Origin: Neoechinorhynchus agilis
Taxonomy: Eukaryota > Acanthocephala
Assembly: GCA_051530055.1 (NCBI GenBank)
Contig: CM121341.1
Coordinates: forward strand, 868,001-932,000
DNA length: 64,000 nt
Direction of reading: 5' to 3'
Part shown: piece by piece, positions 1-9,157 of the stretch
Layout of the letters: each line of letters opens with the position of its first letter
Numbering within the stretch: position 1 is the stretch's first letter
Translations under genes and position numbers: made by a program
Notes under the pieces: model-generated
What the model was told of the DNA's origin: nothing
The model's database searches: none
What the model saw: the letters and a program-made list of their open reading frames with translations, nothing else

Positions 1-335
1 CTTCTCTCTAAATCGTTTGCCTGCAGTTTACTTTGAGGCCGAACTTTACATCCTTGTAGAGCAATTGCGCGTTTGATTTTCGTTTTGTATTTACCAAATG
101 GATTTTTAGTGATAAAGCGAACGCTCCAAAATTGAGGTCCTAAGGATCACTCGAATTCCATAGTTCGTCTTGCTTGAAATGGTACGGGCATATGTGAAGC
201 GCTTTTTTAATAAAAATGTCAACCGATATTTCTTTAAAATTCATTTCTCGTTTCTTTTTAACGTTATTATATCCGTCCCGGCTCCAACGAATTTTTTATC
301 TCACTTGCTTTCATCGTCGATTAATTGCGCTTTAG

Positions 336-2866
336 GTTCACGCTCACTGATTTCCAAGGGGACGCACATCCGGATTCCAGTTCAAGGAGCAGCGACGATA
401 ACCCCTGGCTGGTCTGCCAAGATAATGAACTCGAACGACATCGACGATGCCAACTACTTAACCCTAGCGATTGAAAGCCCGCCAGACGCCTTCATTGGCC
501 GATACAAGGTCAGCGCTTTTCCCAAGGACTCGTTATCGATCATCTATCTGAATAGATGTACATTGAGACGCAAGTTGAAAATTCAAAGCCTTCTTTGTTC
601 CGTTACACCGACGAGATTCTTTTAATATTTAACCCTTTCATAAAAGAAGATGCCAGTTATATGCAGAACGCTGATGATATCAGCGAGTATTTGCTAAGTG
701 AGAAAGGAGTGTTTTACGTCGGTACGGAAAATAAAATCACCCCAAAGCACTGGCATCTCGGACAGGTAATAATGCTTTTACTGAGAAACGATAAATCATT
801 ATTCGAAATGATCAGTTTCAATTTCCATGCATCGAAATAGCTCTCTGGTTGCTGGAAAGAGCAAACCTTCCTTATGAAAGTCGAGGCGATCCAATGCAGG
901 TGACCAGAGCCCTATCCGCGATGATTAACGGAGGAGATCGTGGGATATTGATGAACGAGAAGTTCGATCCATCTATGCAATCCGGGCCACAGACTGGATT
1001 CCACCCTCATGAATGGGCTGGCAGTGTGAAGATCGTTAAGAAGTTTATGGAACAGCGAGGACAGCCTGTTCGACATGGAAATTGTTATGTATTCGCGGCT
1101 CTTTTATGCACAAGTATATTTCGACTGATTTTTTGTTTTAAATAATCTAACAAATCCCAGTGTGCCGATCAATTGGATTGCCATGTAGGATTGTGACGGG
1201 ATTCCGCGTGGCGCATGACTGTGACATGAACAGTACATTTGATGTTCATTGGGATAAAAACCATCGACCGATTTATCAGCTCAACAAAGATGTAATTTGG
1301 TTTATATTTTCTGTTTCATCAAAACACGAAAAATATCTCATTATTGATTAGGACACATCATTCCTGGAATGAAGTCTGGTTTTATCGAAAGGATATTCCA
1401 GCTGAACTTAATGGATGGGAAGCAGTTGATTCGACGTCAAACGCTGCCAGTGAAAGTGGGTATTTGAAATAGCAGGCGGGTTCGTGTAAATGAGTAATAG
1501 ACGAAAAATTCTATAGGTCTGTACCGCCTTGGACCTTGTCCGGTAAATGCAATAACCAATGGTCGATTGTCAACGATCTACGACTCTCAATACATCTCAT
1601 CATGTCTCAATAATTACATTGTGCATTGGATGGTTGGATCGAGTGGAGAAATGTCTCCCATTGGATTTGAAAAAGACGCATTGGCTCCTTTAATCGTCAC
1701 AAAAGCAATCGGTTCCGAAAATCCGGTCGACATAACGGCCAACTATAAACATCCAGGTGACTAATTGTGGTTCTTTTTAAAACACAAGGCCCATAAAATT
1801 CCTTTTAAGCTGATCCAAATAATGAATGGCCTTCTGCGTTAGCGAGAAGGGCACGAATTGAGGAGATGTGCAGCCCTCTGGTACGGACCGCAGATGATGT
1901 TGAAATCGATGTCATGGTGCCACATGAGACAACGGTGAGATGCTGATTTATTTTAAAGCTAACTTTGATTTAGCTGGGCGATACAATTGTTTTTGCGTGG
2001 AATCTGAAAAACCGAAATAAGTCCGAGAAACGGACATGCGAATTTTATATGAGTGCTTTCTTTATAACCTACGATTTTACGGTGGTCGGGGAATGTAAGG
2101 AAGCGCGTGGCGAGACTCTTGAGCTGATGCCATCCGAGGAGAAGCATTATTTAACGAAGATTAGAGCAGATGATTACATGGACAGGATAAAACCTAACTT
2201 TAATTTCAAAGTCTATCTACAGGCATTTGTGAATGAAACGGGCCAAACTAAAGCTCTCGTGAAAGATGTTTGCCTTGATACTTACGATATGTTGAGACTG
2301 GTAAGTTTTTAACACTTGATTTTTAGACGGGAATAATATTTAGACTGTATTTTTTGAGAGCGTGGATTTTCCGCACTTGACTCGTCAAAAATATTATTCG
2401 TCTAAAAATCTCTATTGTTTTTCGTATGAAAAATCAACCTCCCCCTCATTTACTCTTTTCAGCTAGTAGATAAGACAACCGTGGAGGTTGGACAGCCGAT
2501 CGCGATCCGCATTCAGATATGTAACCCACTTAAACGGGTTCTACAACAGTGCGCTCTTCACTTTGAAGGAATTGGAGTTCCTCGAACTGTCATCCTCGAG
2601 TAAGCTTTGTTTCTACGATGGCTGCATTAACATTTCTTTACAGACGATCTATACGACCACTTGAGACCACCGTTTACCCAACACAAATCACCCCAACACG
2701 AGTAGGACAAAAACGAGAACTAGTAGTAAATTTCAGCAGTTCAGTTCTGACCGATATTCAAAAATGTATTCAAATAGACGTTTTGCCAGATTCTAATAAA
2801 AGTCAAAGTGACTATTCGGAAAGTGTTATTGACGATGAAATGAACGGAATTGACGAGAGAAAGTGA
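336..2866 (+). CDS. Transglutaminase (protein-glutamine gamma-glutamyltransferase), multi-exon
   Basis: Calcium-dependent protein cross-linking enzyme of the animal TGase family. Predicted exons: 336-508, 556-765, 816-1113, 1161-1299, 1352-1455, 1517-1756, 1810-1934, 1974-2300, 2463-2599, 2644-2866, all joined by short GT-AG introns in a continuous frame (about 658 residues). The order matches the family. An N-terminal beta-sandwich has an SKGT...SPPDAFIGRYK stretch, followed by FNPFIKEDASY and then the catalytic core. The core shows catalytic Cys in RHGNCYVFAA (codon 1083-1085), catalytic His in THHSWNEVW (1359-1361) and Asp in GWEAVDSTS (1428-1430). Two C-terminal barrels end at a TGA. The usual GQCW motif reads GNCY here. 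The 5' exon or exons are not resolved; they lie left of 336 or off the window, so the start is not given. Internal exon joins are inferred from frame. Confidence 0.9.
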
Positions 2867-2876
2867 TTTTAGCTCA

Positions 2877-2882
2877 AATAAA
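2877..2882 (+). terminator. Poly(A) signal AATAAA of the transglutaminase gene
   Basis: An exact AATAAA lies 11 bases after the transglutaminase stop. The convergent gene on the other strand ends at 2889, so the 3' ends of the two transcripts very probably overlap. Confidence 0.6.
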
Positions 2883-2888
2883 CCAATT

Positions 2889-4163
2889 TTAGCGTTCAGT
2901 AACATGAGCGTCGATGAGTGCCCGAATCTTCCAACACGAAGTTGCTACAGATGCAGATCGGTTACCGAAATTGGCTAGTAGAATGCAAGAAGTCTGGAAT
3001 ATTCGATTTAGGATATGAGTAGGTGGTTTCAACATCTCTGAATCGGAAAACCTGGGTTTCAGTATATCAAAAACACTTTCGCATAACCATGGATGGGTTC
3101 TTAGCTTCGTGGAATCCCCATTCGAATCCACCCATGAAGTATTCGTTCAATTCCGTCGTATGTGAAAACCTCTTGTTCGTCAATGTGAATTTCCATTTGA
3201 ACCAAAAGGGTTTCACATACCATTTGAAGCAAAGCATCTGAACTTGAGAGAGATATGAGAATACCGGAATGGCAGCAACAATCATGAATTGAGCAGCAAT
3301 GTACACAAACACTCACAAGTTCTGCGATCTGTTGCATGAGTTCATATTTCGCGAAATGCATTCGATTGAGACTTACAATATTAGCGATAAGTTGAGCTGC
3401 TAGCAAAATGTTATCGTCTGGAACAAGGGCTCGATCGGTTTCATTGACAAGAAATAGAATAAGGCGAGATGTAGTTTGTCGGATGATGGCAAAGGTTGAA
3501 CAATCACAGTCGTCGCTAGCAGAGAGAAGGATTAGAATGTTGACTGCAAAGTCGATTTTGGCATCAACGTTCAAGGGGGAGGTTTCCTGTAGCCAACGTT
3601 GAATCGACGCGCACCATTGGTCTGACGAGGGAAGTCTCGGTAGGCTGAGTGGACGTATTCGTGAATCGTAGACATTTTTGAGTTGAGCGTACAAAGTAAG
3701 TGGTGGCGTTTGTAAGCCGAATTGATCGCGAACCAGTTCAACGAAATCGACGGGGTCAATATCTGTTTTAGAGAATGTGGACATTGGTTAATAAACACAT
3801 TATTGAACATTGGAATTGAAAATGGAATGGAATTTAAAAACCATATGCATTAAGATTGAAATAGATATTCGTGTTACGGTATTGATTAGGCAAACGAAGT
3901 AAAGCGAACGTATGTCTGATCAAAGTGATTGATTAAAATGTTTATATTAGAATGTCGGTATGTGAGGAGGTACCGGGCTGTATATGATTAGAAGTGTTTA
4001 CCCGGTAAATATTTTTTTAGTTTATTTGAGCCAAAAAGTGAAACAACTTACCGGGTGGTTTTGCCTCTATCAACCGTAAAGCCAAGGCAACTTTGATGCG
4101 AAACTCGAACGCCTGAAGATTTGCGATCTCAAGTGCGCTCATCGACTCCTGTTCGTTGGACAT
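2889..4163 (-). CDS. Unidentified multi-exon protein, helical, downstream of MED7
   Basis: I do not recognise this family. Exon 1 (4163-4052) starts MSNEQESMSALEIANLQAF and ends in phase 1 at a strong GTAAGTT donor. Exon 2 starts at 3762 after an AACAG acceptor and joins in frame as DIDPVDFVELVRDQFG. It stays open for a long Leu/Ile/Ala-rich, probably all-helical stretch with possible donors at 3317 and upstream. The last exon (about 3051-2889) reads FSDSEMLKPPTHILNRIF and ends VTER-stop. The middle exons are not resolved. The gene begins 62 bp after the MED7 stop on the same strand, with TTTTATAG directly before its ATG. It runs convergently into the transglutaminase gene, with 22 bp between stop codons. 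A HEAT/ARM-like fold is possible from composition, but this is inference only. Confidence 0.6.
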
Positions 4164-4175
4164 CTATAAAATATG
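4164..4175 (-). promoter_or_regulatory. Acceptor-like site at the ATG of the gene after MED7
   Basis: On the minus strand the sequence CATATTTTATAG directly abuts the start codon. It looks like a 3' splice site with no room for an upstream exon in the 62-bp gap after MED7. A trans-splicing acceptor of an operon is the simplest reading. A chance TATAG is the alternative. Confidence 0.4.
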
Positions 4176-4225
4176 TCAGAGTTCCTTTTATCAAAGAATG
4201 TATCCTAAAACCTAACCCGGACTAG

Positions 4226-4927
4226 CTAATTTATATCGTTTATTTCATCCTTAAGTTTTAAAATTGATTCTATGAATTTCGTAGTCAGTTCAAGATCATC
4301 TTCCGGTATTTCACGAACACTTTCTACATCGACATGTTCATTAAAACCATCAAGGGCCGTCTTTGTTCGAGAAATGGCCGCATTTACAGCTTCCTGTATA
4401 CGACGACCCTCCCTTTCAGCACCATCGCGCATCTCTTCCATAGCTCGCAATTGGAGCTGTACCGCTACCTTCATATTTCCGTACGCCTGCTGGATCCTAA
4501 GACAATTGAGAAGATGCATTACATTGTTGGAGATAATGCGGATATTTTCAGAAATTTCTTCTTTTGCGTCTGATGTTGGATCTTCATTGAGGATTTCCAT
4601 AAGATCAGAAAAACATACAATTAAGGCGAGATTGAGTTTTTGAAGCTCTTGCTTGTAATCGCTTGTAGATGTTGAGCGCTGACCATAGTCATTTATAAAT
4701 TCACTACCAGGTTCTGAGCATCCATAGAGTCTTGGTATCTGATGTTCTTCAATTTTGTTTAACATAGGAATATCATCAATCTGCCATTCGGCCCCAAAAG
4801 ACGTATAGGAACTTTCCGGAATCGGAGGTGGTGCAGGAGGCGCCCGATTGGATTGACGCTGCGGGTCGTATGCAGCAATCAGGTGCATGGGAGGCATAGG
4901 AAAATTTTCCAAGTTAAAATCATCCAT
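4226..4927 (-). CDS. MED7: Mediator of RNA polymerase II transcription subunit 7
   Basis: Subunit of the Mediator middle module, which pairs with MED21 and bridges activators to RNA polymerase II in the nucleus. The 233-residue product is of normal MED7 length and intronless. It follows the family order: N-terminal FPMPPMHLIAAYD, a proline run (PPAPPPIPESSYTSFG), then W/DDIP and IPRLYG, then the conserved YKQELQKLNLALIVCFSDLM helix that begins the coiled-coil half, and further long helices to the C terminus. I chose MDDFNLENF at 4927 because an acceptor-like TTTCAG lies only 7 bases upstream; an in-frame ATG at 4960 precedes that acceptor and is unlikely to be used. Its neighbour downstream on the same strand starts after 62 bp. 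Histone H3 is divergent across a 400-bp gap. Confidence 0.88.
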   Translation of the reverse strand: MDDFNLENFPMPPMHLIAAYDPQRQSNRAPPAPPPIPESSYTSFGAEWQIDDIPMLNKIEEHQIPRLYGCSEPGSEFINDYGQRSTSTSDYKQELQKLNLALIVCFSDLMEILNEDPTSDAKEEISENIRIISNNVMHLLNCLRIQQAYGNMKVAVQLQLRAMEEMRDGAEREGRRIQEAVNAAISRTKTALDGFNEHVDVESVREIPEDDLELTTKFIESILKLKDEINDIN

Positions 4928-4934
4928 GGGATTT

Positions 4935-4948
4935 CTGAAATGATTTTT
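4935..4948 (-). promoter_or_regulatory. Acceptor-like site 7 bases before the MED7 ATG
   Basis: The minus strand reads AAAAATCATTTCAG followed by AAATCCC and ATG. A T-rich TTTCAG this close to the start fits a 5'-UTR intron or a spliced-leader acceptor. It decides the choice of the second ATG as the MED7 start. Confidence 0.45.
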
Positions 4949-5327
4949 GAGCAACTTCATTAAATTTGAGTTTTTAAGTGTTGCACACTATGAAATTTTC
5001 AATTGTTTAACTTTCAAGAGAGTTTCCAACCTCAAGGCACATTCTGCATCTTACAATTTGATCACAAAATTTTTATCACTAAAAAAACGGTCTTTACTCA
5101 AAGAAAAAACGTTTAAATTTAAATAAGACGTCTGATGTTATTTTTAAAAAAATCACAGTTGTTGTGTTCATTATCGCGTGCGCGCGTTCTTATTTGATTC
5201 TTTCCCCTACTATCATAATTCAGCGAATAGGAAATAGAGTAAGCATAAGAAATAAACACTGATTCATTTAGGTAGACACCTTGCGTGTTCGCCGCTCTAT
5301 TTTTCCTTCTCCAAAAGAATAATTGAA
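4949..5327. promoter_or_regulatory. Divergent intergenic region between MED7 and histone H3
   Basis: This AT-rich gap must hold the promoters of MED7 (-) and H3 (+). I saw no clear TATA box, CCAAT pair or other named element at a convincing distance. The small open frames in it look like chance. Confidence 0.4.
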
Positions 5328-5738
5328 ATGGCCCGAACCAAGCAAACAGCACGCAAATCGACCGGTGGAAAGGCTCCTCGCAAACAGTTAGCAACTAAGG
5401 CCGCTCGAAAGAGTGCACCCGCTTCTGGCGGTGTGAAAAAGCCTCATAAGTTCAGACCAGGCACAGTCGCTCTTCGGGAAATTCGGAGGTATCAAAAGAC
5501 GACGGAGCTCTTGATTAAGCGTTTACCCTTTCAACGTCTCGTAAGAGAAATCGCTCAGGACTTCAAAAGTGATCTTCGTTTCCAAGTGTCAGCGATTCTA
5601 GCACTTCAGGAGGCGTGTGAAGCTTACCTCGTTGGTCTGTTCGAGGACGCAAACCTATGCGCCATTCATAGCAGAAGGGTAACGATAATGCCTCGGGACA
5701 TTCAGTTGGCCCGTCGCATTCGAGGAGAACGCGGATGA
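5328..5738 (+). CDS. H3: Histone H3, divergent replication-type
   Basis: Core nucleosomal histone. The intronless 136-codon frame has the exact family length (135 residues after Met). The N-tail up to residue 31 is canonical, with K4, K9, K14, K18, K23, K27 and K36 kept. Compared with canonical H3.1 I count 15 changes: T32S, R40K, Y41F, S57T, R63K, K64R, T80S, S86V, V89I, M90L, T107A, A114S, K115R, K122R and A135G. Residues 87-90 read SAIL, so it is neither a plain H3.1 (SAVM) nor an H3.3 (AAIG). Position 31 is Ala, as in replication-dependent H3. A 3' stem-loop follows, so expression is probably S-phase coupled. Conservative changes and an intact frame argue against a pseudogene. No other histone gene is visible beside it. 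Confidence 0.95.
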   Translation: MARTKQTARKSTGGKAPRKQLATKAARKSAPASGGVKKPHKFRPGTVALREIRRYQKTTELLIKRLPFQRLVREIAQDFKSDLRFQVSAILALQEACEAYLVGLFEDANLCAIHSRRVTIMPRDIQLARRIRGERG

Positions 5739-5776
5739 ATTCGCTTGGTTCGAAAAGGAGAAACGGTTGAGTTATA

Positions 5777-5792
5777 GGTCCTCTTAAGGACC
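5777..5792 (+). terminator. Histone mRNA 3' stem-loop
   Basis: GGTCCT-CTTA-AGGACC forms a perfect 6-bp stem with a 4-base loop, 38 bases after the H3 stop. Size, GG...CC ends, loop length and spacing match the SLBP-bound stem-loop of replication-dependent histone mRNAs. A clear downstream purine-rich element was not found. Confidence 0.85.
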
Positions 5793-6130
5793 ACAATGTG
5801 GTTGGGGGACCGCGGATGCCTGGTTGTCGTCAGTGAGCGCAGGTTGTGCTTCGTCGCATTCGTAGTCGTGTGGTTTCGAATTCGAGTCCTAGAGATGTGA
5901 TCATCATCCCCCACCGTCGGGAACCATAAGAGAAATTCCTTCGTCGATGTAAGAACGTTTTTATATGTGGCCTCTCATGGCTGGTAATTTTTCCTTGGGC
6001 ACACAGCCTACCGATCTGAGTCAGGAAAAGGCGCATGAAATCACGATAAATACCCAAAGCTATAAGCGGGAGACGGGACTGCCTTTTATCGTAAAGTTTT
6101 TTAAGGTGATGATTATTAGCGGTAAACAGC
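5793..6130. other. Intergenic, no gene seen
   Basis: No coding or RNA signal was recognised between the H3 stem-loop and the SINE relic. Short frames here have no family resemblance. Confidence 0.5.
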
Positions 6131-6139
6131 AGAATTTTC

Positions 6140-6350
6140 GGACACACAGCCCGAGCGGGTTAAGTGGATTACAGCTCCTCACTCCAGTTTGCTGTGTCAA
6201 AGCATTCGAATTCGTTACAGCTGATGACGCAAATCCAAAAGGGACAAAGTACGTCGATGAGGGGAGGAAACTCATTGGTGGCTATCACCTCCTCGGGAGG
6301 TATCTGAGAATCCGGAGGGATGAGTACAAACGTATGGTCCAAAGTATTAA
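6140..6350 (+). repeat. Degenerate copy of the tRNA-derived SINE
   Basis: The right part (about 6228-6345) matches the SINE body seen at 12449, 21743 and 39820: a GACGCA start, AAAGGGAC, GAGGGGAGGAAACTCA, CTCC...GGAGG and TATCTGAGAATCCGGAGG. The left part keeps an A-box-like GCCCGAGCGGGTTAAGTGG and a B-box-like ATTCGAATTC, as in a Ser/Leu-type tRNA. It is the most diverged copy in the window. A 147-codon frame running through it is probably chance. Confidence 0.6.
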
Positions 6351-7165
6351 GTTATTTTATGTGCTGTGTATCCAAGGAAAAATTATCAGCCGCGAAAGGC
6401 GACTTTAAAAAACCAAATTAAGAGTTACACCAGTTGCTCTTGTCCGAAATCGTCATAACAACATCTCCAACTTTATCATCTCGGGGGGTTTTCCCTCGAT
6501 AATTTTTGAGATTGGAGATGTGGTTATCGCAATCCAGTATGGAAAGTACTTTATTGAATTGCGATAGTTCGAAAAAGGACGTTGACTTTCGAATTATTTT
6601 AATAAAGTAATGTATATCCGGATTGCTCTATGATCAGCTTCCGAATGGTTTAAGATTAAATAGTTAAGCATTTTCGAGGTGATTTGACGTTTGCAGTCGG
6701 GCTCATCGAAGTGGGAATAGTTCGAAAGTTGTAGTATTCTTAATTTTACGGTCGACGACTAATCTCAATTTTCACAAATTTAACTAGCGGACGGATGTTG
6801 GTTGGTGTCGGTTCATTTGTTCTTGAGTGCTGTTAAGAGGCACGATTTTTTGTTCCACTTACAAATCATAATTCCTTTTTTTTGGATTTGAAAAAAGATG
6901 TATAGTGCCGAAAATTCACTGTGGGAATATCGAGAATCGATGGAGGATTATTTTTTCCAAGGTGCGTTCAGGTATGTTTTTCTGTTTCCAAAAAGTCCTA
7001 TTGATAACGGCGCCGACGAGCATTGGGTACCGAGATTGTTTTGGTATTTTGATTTTACGATCACAATTTGGAATGTTATTTAATTTTTCAAGGAAATAAT
7101 GAGTATCTTGATTATGAACTATATGATTCGCACCAAATATCGATTCGCGCGCGTTGCGCCACATA
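6351..7165. other. Intergenic, no gene seen
   Basis: AT-rich sequence. Frames at about 6898-7164 on both strands overlap each other and resemble nothing known to me. The right end may approach the left end of the gypsy-A element. Confidence 0.4.
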
Positions 7166-7459
7166 TTGATCGGCGCAAGTGCGGGCTACATAAATGATAA
7201 CGGTGGCGACAAGGTATTGCGAACCGTTCTAAAGCAGAAGCAGCAACTATTGTAGCAGTTGCTAACGCGGGACGATCCTAGAGGAGTTGTAAAGAATGAT
7301 AATATTCGAGAAGCGGTTTTTGTATTTTTCAGGAGGAAAAAGAAAATTGGCGACGCTTCAAATAACAGTTGGGTTTTCATTCTGCGGCACCACTTATCTG
7401 CAGTTAAGTGATGATGAGGGACACGTTTCTCTCTTGGGTTGGTTGGTCCGACAACGTAT

Positions 7460-8170
7460 CACTTGATAGCGATTCTCTGCGCTGGCAAGAGTTAAATGAG
7501 TACACATATGAAGAGCTAATAGAGCTCCTGGACGCTCACTATACCTGACCAATTCAGTTCGTTGCGGAACATTTTGCATCAGTGCAAAATGAAAAGTGGT
7601 CAAGCGTATGCTTCCTGGATCGCAAATTTACGAGAAAAAGCTCAAATGGGCAAAGCAATCGATGACCGCATTAAGGATTAAATAGTGAAAAAACGCCACA
7701 CGAAGTATTTAGGAATAAAATTCTCGAAATGACAGCACCTTCGTTGAACGATGTTATCAAAATATGTGAGACTTTCGAAATGTTGAGGGTCGAGGATCCC
7801 TGATCAACTCAGCCGGAGTGCAGCAAGATGTACTTAAGAGTGAGCACCTCGAACTTGATGAGATGCCACAGCGACGGAATAGACCCTATCAGAAGGTAAA
7901 ATATGGGAAAGGACGTCGTGGAAGATGCGAACTCGAACATAACCAACAGAACTGTCCAGCTAGAGATAAAAAGTGTTTCAATTGTCAGCGCCTGGGCCAT
8001 TTTTGATCATGTTGTCAATGGCGGAATTCTATAGATCAATTGGAGGAGCTGAATGCGATAACTGATGCGCACGACACAGCGTAAGGACAGGATCATATTC
8101 CCAAAATAGATATCCAAATAAATGGAATCACAATCACAGAGGAATATGATACCGGCACCAGCGTGAGCAG
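7460..8170 (+). pseudogene. gypsy-A gag and protease remnant
   Basis: Gag pieces lie in shifting frames: YEELIELLDAHYT, then GQAYASWIANLREKAQMG, then LEMTAPSLNDVIKICETFE. A zinc-knuckle region follows (RYKKCFNCQRLGHF type, CFNC at about 7973) that is cut by a stop just where the last ligand is expected. A protease-like segment at about 8105-8160 reads IQINGITITEEYDTGTSVS with the aspartic DTG triplet. Several stops interrupt all parts, so no functional polyprotein can be made. Assignment rests on motif order, which is standard for Ty3/gypsy. Confidence 0.65.
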
Positions 8171-8436
8171 CCGACTTTGACTCCTATTAAACCCCTGCGG
8201 GCGTATGGTGACAAACGTTTGCATACGCTGGAAAAATGCGAGATCAATGCGATTTTTGGAGCAAGACAGGAACGATTAGAAGTTATGGTCGTACGAAACG
8301 GCAGATACAGTTCATTCGGAGGCCCTGCCAGCAGGTTGAAACAGAAAGAGATTCCGCCGTTTCCACAACTAAACATAAATCGATTTTTGACTGTTCGACC
8401 GCCCCGGTTAAGAATACAGAAATATCCTTAGCGATC

Positions 8437-9157
8437 GCCTTCAATGGAACCCGAGAAGATGGACTAGTAGGCGAATTCCACTAACATTGAAGGATAAAGT
8501 AAAAAAGGAGTTCATGGGACAAACGGAAGCTAAAGTGCTCGAGAAAGTTGATCTTCGCAAAGACTATGGACTGGGCAGCGCAAATAGTGATTGCTAGAAA
8601 ACCAAATGGTGACATAAGGATCTGTGGCGACTTCCGAGTCACGATCAACCCATATCTAGCGATCGATAGTTATGCAATTTTAACATGAGAAGAGATTGTT
8701 AGCGAAATAGCTGGTATTGTCCGTCAATTTGAAATCAAGGAAATATCTAACGGTTGTCACACATCAAGGATTTTTCGTTATAAGCGATTGCCGTTTGGGA
8801 TCAGCTTAGCACCTGGCATATTTTAACGCCATATGGGCGAATTGCTCGAAGGAATTCCGGAAGTCGCCATCTATCTGGACGATGTGCTGATCACGGGACG
8901 AACACTCAAAGATCATTTATAAAATCTTTCTGAAGTCTTCGTTACTTTCGAGGGAGTTGGATTAAAAGTCAAGCCCGAAAAGTGTGTGCTTTTACAGGAT
9001 ACCATCGAATTTCTAGGAAACACTCTAGATCGCAAGCGATTTTGCGTTACCTCAGCTGTCTTATGAAGGAGAACTGAGATCATTTCTTGGAACCGTAAAC
9101 TTCCTCAGTAAATTCGCTCCCGAACTACAACCCAAATGAGAAGCACTATTTAAAAAT
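8437..9157 (+). pseudogene. gypsy-A reverse transcriptase remnant
   Basis: RT motifs can be read across frameshifts: IARKPNGDIRICGDFRVTIN, then FRYKRLPFGISLAPGIF, then VAIYLDDVLITG with the YLDD catalytic box, then VGLKVKPEKCVLLQDTIEFLG and LRSFLGTVNFLSKFAPELQPK. Stops occur inside conserved blocks. The reading breaks at about 9157, where the antisense LINE-B begins, and resumes as RNase H at about 11808. Relative to the copy at 35786 it lacks a short stretch upstream of YLDD, so the two have decayed independently. Confidence 0.75.

Noticed and set aside
170-625. Single 151-codon frame as a separate gene
   Set aside because: Only 336-508 is transglutaminase coding. The rest of the frame is intron on both sides.
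5563-5914. Minus-strand open frames opposite histone H3
   Set aside because: They are shadows of the H3 coding sequence and its 3' region with no family likeness.
5965-6408. 147-codon plus-strand frame
   Set aside because: It runs through the degenerate SINE; the shared blocks are repeat DNA, and no other copy keeps the frame.
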